Assembly: GCA_002385265.1 (NCBI GenBank)
Contig: DGDD01000179.1
Location: 1-7,570 of the forward strand
DNA: 7,570 nt
Reading direction: 5' to 3'
Origin: Chitinophagaceae bacterium UBA3961
Lineage (GTDB): Bacteria > Bacteroidota > Bacteroidia > Chitinophagales > Chitinophagaceae
Shown: positions 1 through 5,308 of the stretch, one piece after another
How positions within the stretch are numbered: the first letter of the stretch is position 1
Layout of the letters: every line of letters starts with the position of its first letter
Position numbers and translations under genes: made by a program
The notes under the pieces: generated by a model
What the model was told of the DNA's origin: nothing
The model's database searches: none
What the model saw: only the letters and a program-made list of their open reading frames with translations

Positions 1-13
1 TACTTATTAATTA

Positions 14-682
14 TTAATTAATCGCTCTTCCCACCAATTCATCCAACCCCACATTCCTCTTGTTCACAAAAATATCATTGTGAAAATGATCCAATTTGCG
101 CAAGATGTTTAAGAGTCGTTGTTGCTCTTCATTCGATAGATCTCCGGCAACAATGGTGCTTACTTTTTGCATTTCGGGTAGCAAGACGTAGAGCAGGTAT
201 TTTCCTTTTTCGGTGATTTTCACATGTACACTTCTCTTGTCTTCCTTGTCTTCTAACTCTTCCATCAATTCAAGTTTAATGAGTCGTTTGATGATATCGG
301 CTCCGGAAGTTTTTTCGACTAGGTTTTTATTGATGAGTGCTGTTTTGGAAAGACTAGGATAGGTGAGTAGTGTAATAAGAAAGCCAAACTCATCGACTGT
401 TTGAATGGGACTGTCTTTCAAGGCCTTCTTGATATACATTTTCGCATAGCGATACATGAGTGAAATGAGCACTGTAATGTCGGTTTGAACCGATTCGTAT
501 TTTTCTTCCACCCATTTTTCCTCTCCTCCGGAGATTTCCCTTTTGGCAACTTCATCGGGTTGTTGATGATTTTTTAAAAAATCTCCGAATTCTGCTAAAC
601 TAAACTCCTGCTTTGAGGGTTGTGCTTCCCGAAAGAGATAGAACTGGTCGATCAGGGAATGGAGAAAAGCTTGTTCTTTCAT
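14..682 (-). CDS. MarR-family winged-helix transcriptional regulator, divergent from the export operon
   Basis: The 222-residue product is probably a dimeric DNA-binding repressor in the cytoplasm. The winged helix-turn-helix occupies about residues 95-165. The segment NLVEKTSGADIIKRLIKL (about 120-137) covers the recognition-helix region. It is followed by the MarR wing signature, DKEDKRSVHVKIT (145-157), in which the D-x-R pattern leads into a beta strand. A C-terminal helical segment (about 165-200) would complete the dimer interface. Typical MarR proteins have about 140-160 residues, so the charged N-terminal extension of about 60 residues is unusual. The ATG at 682 is supported by a -7 promoter element about 25 bases upstream and by the absence of longer in-frame context. 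The gene faces away from an ABC exporter across 121 bases that carry four copies of one palindrome. I infer that it represses both itself and the exporter, probably with release by a small-molecule ligand or stress signal. Family assignment is confident. Target and ligand are inferred or unknown. Confidence 0.9.
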   Translation of the reverse strand: MKEQAFLHSLIDQFYLFREAQPSKQEFSLAEFGDFLKNHQQPDEVAKREISGGEEKWVEEKYESVQTDITVLISLMYRYAKMYIKKALKDSPIQTVDEFGFLITLLTYPSLSKTALINKNLVEKTSGADIIKRLIKLELMEELEDKEDKRSVHVKITEKGKYLLYVLLPEMQKVSTIVAGDLSNEEQQRLLNILRKLDHFHNDIFVNKRNVGLDELVGRAIN

Positions 683-683
683 G

Positions 684-695
684 GTCGATTTCGTA
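684..695 (-). promoter_or_regulatory. Putative operator copy D, in the regulator leader
   Basis: Read on the minus strand this is TACGAAATCGAC. It keeps the TACGAAA half of the operator motif but has a degenerate second half. It lies directly upstream of the regulator's ATG, between that start codon and the predicted -7 element at 708-715. Its centre is 42 bases (four helical turns) from copy A. Binding here would block transcription or initiation of the regulator gene, so it suggests autoregulation. It is the weakest of the four copies. Confidence 0.5.
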
Positions 696-707
696 TAAAA
701 TTCAGCT

Positions 708-715
708 CAAAAATA
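708..715 (-). promoter_or_regulatory. Predicted -7 promoter element for the MarR-family gene
   Basis: The minus strand reads TATTTTTG, an exact fit to the Bacteroidota -7 consensus TAnnTTTG. It would start transcription near 701-703 and give a leader of about 20 bases. I see no good TTG -33 element 19-21 bases upstream (the site reads about TTAC), so this promoter may be weak or factor-dependent. Operator copy A lies in what would be the -33/-7 spacer. Confidence 0.5.
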
Positions 716-725
716 AGACAAATAA

Positions 726-737
726 TACGAAAACGTA
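726..737. promoter_or_regulatory. Putative operator copy A (perfect palindrome)
   Basis: The sequence TACGAAAACGTA is a perfect inverted repeat of TACG/CGTA arms around AAAA. It lies between the two divergent promoters, 10 bases upstream of the regulator's -7 element. Its centre is 31 bases from copy B. It is probably a binding site for the adjacent MarR-family protein, which is an inference from position and symmetry. Confidence 0.65.
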
Positions 738-745
738 AAATAAAT

Positions 746-777
746 TTGGTTAAAAGAACGAAAACGTTATAAATTTG
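746..777 (+). promoter_or_regulatory. Predicted promoter of the ABC exporter operon
   Basis: A TTG at 746-748 is followed after 21 bases by TAAATTTG at 770-777. This matches the Bacteroidota housekeeping promoter layout (TTTG, 19-21 bases, TAnnTTTG). Transcription would begin at about 782-785, leaving a leader of roughly 20 bases before the ATG at 804. Operator copy B fills the end of the spacer and stops one base before the -7 element. A second exact TAAATTTG at 741-748 has no TTG upstream and is less likely to be used. Confidence 0.7.
757..768. promoter_or_regulatory. Putative operator copy B (perfect palindrome, inside the exporter promoter)
   Basis: The sequence AACGAAAACGTT is a perfect inverted repeat of AACG/CGTT arms around AAAA. 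It sits between the -33 and -7 elements of the exporter promoter. A protein bound here would directly exclude RNA polymerase, which fits repression. It shares the core ACGAAAACGT with copy A. Confidence 0.65.
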
Positions 778-786
778 CCTCATCAA

Positions 787-798
787 TACGAAAACATA
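787..798. promoter_or_regulatory. Putative operator copy C, in the exporter operon leader
   Basis: The sequence TACGAAAACATA is the same motif with one mismatch in the second arm. It lies in the short leader between the predicted transcription start and the ATG at 804. Its centre is 30 bases from copy B. The position mirrors that of copy D on the regulator side. Confidence 0.6.
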
Positions 799-803
799 TT
801 AAA

Positions 804-1502
804 ATGACCGTAGTAGCTAAAGTGGTAAATGCCAGCAAAGAATACAAGACAGGGGACACCCTGATCACGGCTTTGCAGCCTACCAACTATGAGTTTAAGA
901 GCAACGAACTGACTTTGATCATTGGTCCCTCCGGTTCAGGCAAAACAACCTTACTCTCTCTTTTGGGATGTGTGATCTTCCCCACGAAAGGTGAAGTATA
1001 CATCAACAATCAGTTGGTAAATGGGCTCGATCAAAAATCGCTTGCGAAACTCCGCCTCAACAATATTGGTTTTGTGTTTCAAAGTTTCAATTTAATCGCC
1101 CCGCTCACCGCATTGGAAAATGTAATGCAGCCATTGCTGCTAATGGGGGTTCCGCGAAAAGAAGCCATTGCGAAAGCAAAAAAGGCGCTCGATAAAGTGA
1201 GCATGCTCGATAGAATGAACAATTTACCCAAGGCACTCAGCGGTGGACAACAACAACGGGTTTCCATTGCACGAGCCCTGGTAACCGAGCCTTCTTTAAT
1301 TCTTTGTGACGAACCCACAGCCGCTCTCGATATCAAGAGCGTAGCGGTAGTAATGGAAGAGTTGAAAACACTTTCTCAATCGGGTAAATCGGTGGCCGTT
1401 GTAACCCACGATTTGCGTCTGCGAAAATTTGCAGACCGCGTCATTTATGTGAACGACGGTATTGCTTCTGATACCGCTACCGACGAACAATTTTTACACT
1501 AA
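804..1502 (+). CDS. ABC exporter ATP-binding protein (MacB/LolD/DevA-type)
   Basis: This 232-residue cytoplasmic ATPase would drive the FtsX-type permease encoded two genes downstream. All catalytic motifs are intact: Walker [10 protein letters not shown] (41-49), Q-loop Gln93 in FVFQSFNL, signature LSGGQ (145-149), Walker B LILCDE (165-170) with the catalytic Glu, D-loop ALD (174-176) and switch His202 in VTHD. The length and the [15 protein letters not shown] run are typical of the stand-alone nucleotide-binding subunits of the MacB/LolD/DevA group. The ATG lies about 20 bases after the predicted transcription start, with no Shine-Dalgarno, as is usual for the phylum. It is the first gene of a four-gene operon that also encodes adaptor, permease and outer-membrane channel. 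The exported substrate cannot be read from the sequence. Confidence 0.95.
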   Translation: MTVVAKVVNASKEYKTGDTLITALQPTNYEFKSNELTLIIGPSGSGKTTLLSLLGCVIFPTKGEVYINNQLVNGLDQKSLAKLRLNNIGFVFQSFNLIAPLTALENVMQPLLLMGVPRKEAIAKAKKALDKVSMLDRMNNLPKALSGGQQQRVSIARALVTEPSLILCDEPTAALDIKSVAVVMEELKTLSQSGKSVAVVTHDLRLRKFADRVIYVNDGIASDTATDEQFLH

Positions 1503-1524
1503 CACTTATACAAAATAGAGATAC

Positions 1525-2466
1525 ATGACACGCAACATTCTATTCATGGCAGCCCTTGGTTTACTCGTTTCTTGCGGAGGCAAAGAAGACAGTCCTTCGT
1601 CCATTGCCAAGCAAAACTTAACGGTTGATACCATTGCTGTTAAAGAAGTAGTGGCTATTGGAAAAATTGAACCGGAGAAAGGATTGATAGATATAGCCAG
1701 TCCAAGTGATGGCATTGTTACCGACTTGTACAAACAAGAAGGCGATTCTATCAAAGCCGGAGAACTCATTGCACAATTGGATGCCTCCAGTACGAACTTA
1801 AAAGTAGCCGATTTAAACGAACAATACCGCGCTCAGCAATCGCAAGTGCAACTAGAAGAAGCTTCCTTGCGTGAAACGATGGCTGCGTATTCCAATCAAC
1901 AACGCAAAGTAACTGTTGCTAAAGATCTAGTCGCAAAAGGAGCGGAGCTCAAAGACAATTTAGACGATGCTTCCATGCAATTAAAAGCTACAGAAGCGCA
2001 AGTAGAAAAAGGAAAAGCAGGTGTTCAAGTAGCACAAGCAAAATTATTAGTATTGAAAGAACAGATCAAACTTGCTGCCTTTGAATCTTCTCAAAAACAA
2101 GTACGCGCGCCTTATTCCGGAATATTACTCACGGTTCCTGTGAAGAAAGGCAATGCTATGAAACAATACGAGACCTTGGCAACACTTGCTCCCGATGGGG
2201 CTATTATAGTACGAGCTGAAGTAGATGAGTTGTTCAGTAGCAGATTGAAGTTGGGACAAGAAGTATCGATTCGATATGTAGGCAATACTACTTTAATTGC
2301 AAAAGGAAAATTGATTTACATGGCTTCTTATCTCAAAAAGAAATCTATTTTTTCTGAGCGTGCCGATGATCAAGAAGACAGACGTGTTAGAGAAATCAAA
2401 ATTTCACTTGATACCAAAGACAACTTGTTGTTGAGTTCAAAAGTAGAATGTACCATCAAACTCTAA
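1525..2466 (+). CDS. Lipoprotein membrane-fusion (adaptor) subunit of the ABC exporter, HlyD/DevB-like
   Basis: This 313-residue periplasmic adaptor would link the inner-membrane permease to the TolC-like channel. The N-terminus (MTRNILFMAALGLLVSC) is a lipoprotein signal with lipobox LVSC, so Cys17 would be lipidated. A split biotinyl-lipoyl domain surrounds a helical hairpin. Its first half is at about 42-87 (VVAIGKIEP to GELIAQLD), and its second half is at about 190-222 and includes VRAPYSGIL (193-201). The hairpin (about 88-190) is rich in Ala, Gln, Lys and Glu and should form a coiled coil. A beta-barrel segment follows (about 227-265), then a membrane-proximal C-terminus. The gene begins 22 bases after the ATPase gene and ends 10 bases before the permease gene. 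Family members often use a transmembrane helix, so the lipid anchor is an alternative attachment. Confidence in the adaptor role is high. Confidence 0.92.
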   Translation: MTRNILFMAALGLLVSCGGKEDSPSSIAKQNLTVDTIAVKEVVAIGKIEPEKGLIDIASPSDGIVTDLYKQEGDSIKAGELIAQLDASSTNLKVADLNEQYRAQQSQVQLEEASLRETMAAYSNQQRKVTVAKDLVAKGAELKDNLDDASMQLKATEAQVEKGKAGVQVAQAKLLVLKEQIKLAAFESSQKQVRAPYSGILLTVPVKKGNAMKQYETLATLAPDGAIIVRAEVDELFSSRLKLGQEVSIRYVGNTTLIAKGKLIYMASYLKKKSIFSERADDQEDRRVREIKISLDTKDNLLLSSKVECTIKL

Positions 2467-2476
2467 TACCATCGAT

Positions 2477-3613
2477 ATGATCAGAACAGCATGGAAATTT
2501 ATGAAGTTCGACCGGGCCAAGAGTTTCGGTATCATCATCGGAATTGTGATCAGCATTTTCTTGATCGGTCAACAGTTGGGAATTCTTACGTTCCTAACCG
2601 GCTTGATGGGTGGATTGGTTGAGAATTCTCGTCAAGACATTGGTCAAATTTGGGTGATCGACAATATTACCAAAAACGCCAACGAATTGGCGCCCTTAGA
2701 TGAACGCTTGGTGCGTGAAATTCGCTCCCTGCGCGGAGTTGAATCTACTTATCCAATTATTGCCGCAAATGCTTCGGTGAAGTTCTCAAATGGTAAAACG
2801 GCTCCGATACTAATGGTGGGAAGCGAAGCTCCCTTGTTTGTAGGTGGTCCGAGTCCTGATAAGGTATACCAAGGAAATTTACAATCGCTCAGCGATGAAG
2901 CAGCGGTGAGCGCAGAATTTTTCGATGAAGCCATCTTCAATAATTCAGTTGCCATTGGAAACAGGGTAGAAATCAATGGTAAAGAAGCTTTCATTAAAGT
3001 GCAGACGAAAAATGCCCGCGGCTTTGCAGGAGCTTTCTTCTATACTAATTTAAGCAAGGCTCGCTTTTACACTGCATTCTCAGAAAACAAAGTAAGTGCG
3101 GTGGCAGTAAAAGTGAAGCAAGGCTATTCTATTGATGAGGTGGTGAAATCGATCAACGATGGTATTTATGGAGTGAAAGCATGGAATGCCGAGACCTTAA
3201 AAAATGAAACCATTCGCTTTATTACCATTTCTTCAAATATTGGTACAAGTGTTGGTTCTTTGGTGGTGTTTGCTATTATAAGTGGCTTTTTCATTATTGG
3301 ATTAACGCTTTATTCATCTGCCTTGGATCGCATCAAAGACTACGGAACATTGAAGGCCATTGGTGCCACGAATGGGTATATCCGAAAATTGATTTTGATG
3401 CAAGCATTTTTGTTTGCCTTGGTCGGATTTGTATTGGCAATGTTGTTGCTAGAAGGCTTCCGAAAAGGTGTGTCGAACGCCGGCTTGGTGTTTTCTTATT
3501 CGCCGGTGCAATTGACTGCATTGTTTCTCATTACATTATTTATTGCGGTAGGTGGATCCTTGTTTGCGATACGCAAAATCAATGGAGTGGAACCTGCTTC
3601 TGTATTCAGATAA
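2477..3613 (+). CDS. ABC exporter permease, FtsX/MacB/DevC-type
   Basis: The 378-residue inner-membrane subunit has the four-helix layout of the MacB/FtsX superfamily. The first transmembrane helix is at about 17-41 and is followed by a large periplasmic domain (about 45-245). Three further helices are at about 257-280, 307-327 and 345-365. Between helices 2 and 3, the segment RIKDYGTLKAIGAT (285-298) matches the FtsX-domain coupling region that contacts the ATPase. The C-terminal GVEPASVFR is a typical ending for this family. There is no fused ATPase domain, so the protein resembles DevC-type permeases rather than full-length MacB, and it would pair with the separate ATPase at the operon's start. 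In this superfamily the permease works as a mechanotransmitter that pushes periplasmic substrate through the adaptor and TolC. The substrate is unknown. Confidence 0.93.
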   Translation: MIRTAWKFMKFDRAKSFGIIIGIVISIFLIGQQLGILTFLTGLMGGLVENSRQDIGQIWVIDNITKNANELAPLDERLVREIRSLRGVESTYPIIAANASVKFSNGKTAPILMVGSEAPLFVGGPSPDKVYQGNLQSLSDEAAVSAEFFDEAIFNNSVAIGNRVEINGKEAFIKVQTKNARGFAGAFFYTNLSKARFYTAFSENKVSAVAVKVKQGYSIDEVVKSINDGIYGVKAWNAETLKNETIRFITISSNIGTSVGSLVVFAIISGFFIIGLTLYSSALDRIKDYGTLKAIGATNGYIRKLILMQAFLFALVGFVLAMLLLEGFRKGVSNAGLVFSYSPVQLTALFLITLFIAVGGSLFAIRKINGVEPASVFR

Positions 3614-3624
3614 AACATAGTTAT

Positions 3625-4959
3625 ATGAAATATTTTGGGGTCTTGTTTTTTGGAATGATGCTGAGTTGGTCGGCAACAGCGCAAACAATCAGTTTGCCGT
3701 ATTGCTACGACCAGGCTTTGAAACATCAAGCAATTTTGCGTGTGAATCAAGCCGCGGTATTGAATGCAAGTTTGAAAGTAGAAGAATTGAGAGCGCGATT
3801 TTGGCCACAGATCAGTGCGGCTTATGACTATCGCTACAATCCAATTTTGCAAAGTTCAGTGATACCGGTGGGCTTGTTCAATACGGCGGCCCCTTCCGAC
3901 AAAACCATTGCCGTGAAGTTTGGTACTTCTTGGAATCAAACCGCCGGTGTAACGGTATTGCAACCCATTCTTGATTTTGCTGTGAAAGCCAATAAACAAG
4001 AATTGCAAACACAGGAACGCATTGAAAAGAACAAATTGCAACAACAAGAGCAAAGCTTGCAATACCAATTGCTCAGTTCCTATATCAAGATTCTTTTGCG
4101 TGAGAAAGAATTGGCGGCTGCTGCTGTCGACTCACAAAGAACCTACACGACCCTTCAATTACAAAAAGTGAAACTAGATGCGGGAAAATTACTGGTGACC
4201 GACTACAATACTGCCTTGATTCAGCACCGCGCAAACATCAAAGCCTTTCAGATGAGTGCTTCGGCTTGGATGAAAGAACAAGTAGTATTGAGTTATTTGA
4301 CGGGTATTTCACTCGATAGCTTGATAGGATTGAAATTTGAAACGAAAGTATTGGATCAATTGCAGCAATCCGGTTTGGGAGAGATTGTTCTGGATTCACT
4401 CGCGAATTACCGCGATTTGAAACTGCAAGCCGATTTATTAGAGCAGCGTAAATACTCCGAGAAAGTAAAATACAAACCAATTCTTTCAGCACAAGGGTAC
4501 TTGGGGGCGAATCAGTTCACAAATCAGTTCAACCCCTTTCAATCGAATACTTGGTTCGGTAATAGTTATGTGGGGATCGTAGCCAAGTTGCCGATTCTTA
4601 TTGGAGAAGATAAGAAGAAGCGCATTCGTCAGCTCGAAGTACAGCAAAATGGATTGCAGGAGCAAATGACGGATCTACAACAAAGTTTGGAGCAACAAAG
4701 AAGTTTGGCAAGAGAAGAATTGAAAGAGTTGAATTTTGAGGAAAAGCTCTATGAGGAGAATGTTCAGTTGTATCGTCAGAACGTACAAGTATTGCAAGAT
4801 CGTTTTGAAAAGGGATTGGCTACTGCAACCGATCTGAATCAGCAAGAATTGTTATTACAAGGCGATCAATTAAAAAAGCAACAAGTGGCCATTTCCGCTG
4901 CCGAAAAGCGATTGGAGTATTGGAAGAATAGTGGGAGTTTGGTGGGGTTTTTTAAATAG
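3625..4959 (+). CDS. TolC-family outer-membrane efflux channel
   Basis: The 444-residue product would be the outer-membrane exit duct of the tripartite exporter. It starts with a signal peptide of about 20 residues (MKYFGVLFFGMMLSWSATAQ) with an Ala-x-Ala type cleavage region. No lipobox Cys is present, unlike in many outer-membrane factors of the RND type. Two outer-membrane-efflux repeats are visible. The first starts at about 24 (YCYDQALKHQAIL) and runs into long Gln/Leu/Glu-rich helices at about 120-175. The second starts at about 255 and has helices at about 335-435, ending in the typical ATDLNQQELLLQGDQLKKQQ-like stretch. Segments near 65-110 and 285-325 should supply the barrel strands. 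The length fits the family (about 420-480). The gene starts 11 bases after the permease stop and is the last gene of the operon. Co-encoding a dedicated channel makes the pump self-contained. Confidence 0.93.
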   Translation: MKYFGVLFFGMMLSWSATAQTISLPYCYDQALKHQAILRVNQAAVLNASLKVEELRARFWPQISAAYDYRYNPILQSSVIPVGLFNTAAPSDKTIAVKFGTSWNQTAGVTVLQPILDFAVKANKQELQTQERIEKNKLQQQEQSLQYQLLSSYIKILLREKELAAAAVDSQRTYTTLQLQKVKLDAGKLLVTDYNTALIQHRANIKAFQMSASAWMKEQVVLSYLTGISLDSLIGLKFETKVLDQLQQSGLGEIVLDSLANYRDLKLQADLLEQRKYSEKVKYKPILSAQGYLGANQFTNQFNPFQSNTWFGNSYVGIVAKLPILIGEDKKKRIRQLEVQQNGLQEQMTDLQQSLEQQRSLAREELKELNFEEKLYEENVQLYRQNVQVLQDRFEKGLATATDLNQQELLLQGDQLKKQQVAISAAEKRLEYWKNSGSLVGFFK

Positions 4960-4976
4960 GGGAGTTAATTAAGAAG

Positions 4977-4997
4977 TAAGAATTAAGAATTAAGAAT
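4977..4997 (+). repeat. Three tandem copies of TAAGAAT
   Basis: The heptamer TAAGAAT occurs three times in a row without mismatch, starting 18 bases after the stop codon of the channel gene. A similar AAGAAG run precedes it. It may simply be slippage-generated AT-rich spacer. No function is evident. Confidence 0.85.
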
Positions 4998-5041
4998 TGA
5001 ACAGCGGAGTACAGGAACGAGGAAAAGAGGAGACGAGGAGC

Positions 5042-5156
5042 GAGGAAATACAGAAAGCCGCTAGCGCTGCGCAAACGCTGCGATCGCTGCGCCGCCGCGG
5101 TGAGAAATAGACCGCTTCGCGAAATCTTCGCGGTCTCTGCGATCTCTGCGGTGAAC
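5042..5156 (+). repeat. GC-rich composite intergenic repeat, copy 1
   Basis: This element contains, in order, GAGGAAATACAGAA (5042-5055), three CGCTGCG units at 5065, 5076 and 5085 (steps of 11 and 9 bases), GCCGCCGCGGT (5091-5101), a CTTCGCG hairpin arm (5126-5132) and GCGGTGAAC (5148-5156). The same five sub-elements occur in the same order on the opposite strand at 7415-7561. Bases 5076-5101 match the reverse complement of 7484-7509 at 25 of 26 positions. GC content is far above the surroundings and there is no reading frame. It looks like a dispersed repeat family rather than chance similarity. Confidence 0.75.
5118..5132 (+). repeat. Perfect 6-bp stem hairpin within composite repeat copy 1
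   Basis: CGCGAA (5118-5123) and TTCGCG (5127-5132) pair perfectly around a three-base loop, ATC. There is no following U-run, so it is not a classic intrinsic terminator. It is followed by two TCTCTGCG units at 5134-5141 and 5143-5150, a nine-base period. The other copy of the composite repeat keeps one arm (TTCGCG) but does not obviously form the same hairpin. Confidence 0.6.
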
Positions 5157-5212
5157 TAAAAGCATTAACACCACTGATAACATCTTCTACGCCCCCAGCT
5201 CAATAACTCAAA

Positions 5213-5240
5213 AACTTAGAACTTTAAACTCAGAACTATC
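5213..5240 (+). repeat. Imperfect 14-base tandem duplication
   Basis: Two adjacent 14-base units share 11 of 14 positions, with the core ACTTAGAACT (5214-5223) against ACTCAGAACT (5228-5237). It lies in the AT-rich spacer upstream of the response-regulator promoter, about 30 bases from the -7 element. It could be spacer drift or a paired activator site. Nothing else in the window shares the motif. Confidence 0.45.
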
Positions 5241-5268
5241 TACCCTAACAATTCATCCCTCCTTCCCC

Positions 5269-5276
5269 TACCTTTG
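5269..5276 (+). promoter_or_regulatory. Predicted -7 promoter element for the response-regulator gene
   Basis: TACCTTTG matches the Bacteroidota -7 consensus TAnnTTTG exactly. It would place the transcription start near 5282 and give a leader of about 25 bases before the ATG at 5309. No TTG -33 element is present at the expected distance (the region reads CCCTAACAATTC), so transcription may be weak or need an activator. Confidence 0.6.
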
Positions 5277-5300
5277 TACCCAAGTACCGCTAATGGGTAC
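5276..5300. promoter_or_regulatory. 7-bp inverted repeat at the predicted transcription start of the response regulator
   Basis: GTACCCA (5276-5282) and TGGGTAC (5294-5300) are perfect inverted repeats separated by 11 bases. They overlap the end of the -7 element and the predicted start site. They could be an operator for a dimeric regulator. As RNA, only part of the left arm would be included, so a leader hairpin is less likely unless transcription starts upstream. Confidence 0.5.
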
Positions 5301-5308
5301 CCCTTTCT

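Larger units (their letters stand above)
4960..5308. other. Non-coding interval between the exporter operon and the response regulator
   Basis: I see no credible gene in these 349 bases. In order they hold an AT-rich triplicate heptamer (4977-4997), a purine-rich stretch with GAGG/GAGC runs (about 5003-5055), a GC-rich composite repeat (5042-5156) and a hairpin inside it (5118-5132). Then comes an AT-rich segment with an imperfect 14-base tandem (5213-5240), followed by the promoter and inverted repeat of the next gene. No clear intrinsic terminator with a U-run follows the channel gene. Confidence 0.7.

Noticed and set aside
741..748. Second exact TAAATTTG as an alternative -7 element for the exporter operon
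   Set aside because: No TTG -33 element is found 19-21 bases upstream, while its own TTG serves well as the -33 of the element at 770-777.
3496..3852. A 118-residue minus-strand open frame across the permease/channel junction
   Set aside because: It runs antisense through the permease C-terminus and the channel signal peptide, both well supported. The translated product has no coherent domain.
5065..5091. Three regularly spaced CGCTGCG words considered as a CRISPR-like array
   Set aside because: Units are 7 bases and spacers only 2-4 bases, with no spacer/repeat size consistent with CRISPR and no cas genes.
5118..5132. The CGCGAA/TTCGCG hairpin as terminator of the exporter operon
   Set aside because: There is no U-run after it, it lies about 160 bases after the channel stop codon, and it is part of a repeat also found elsewhere.
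4960..5308. Possible insertion-sequence remnant in the gap
   Set aside because: No transposase fragment, no terminal inverted repeats with target duplication and no reading frame were visible.
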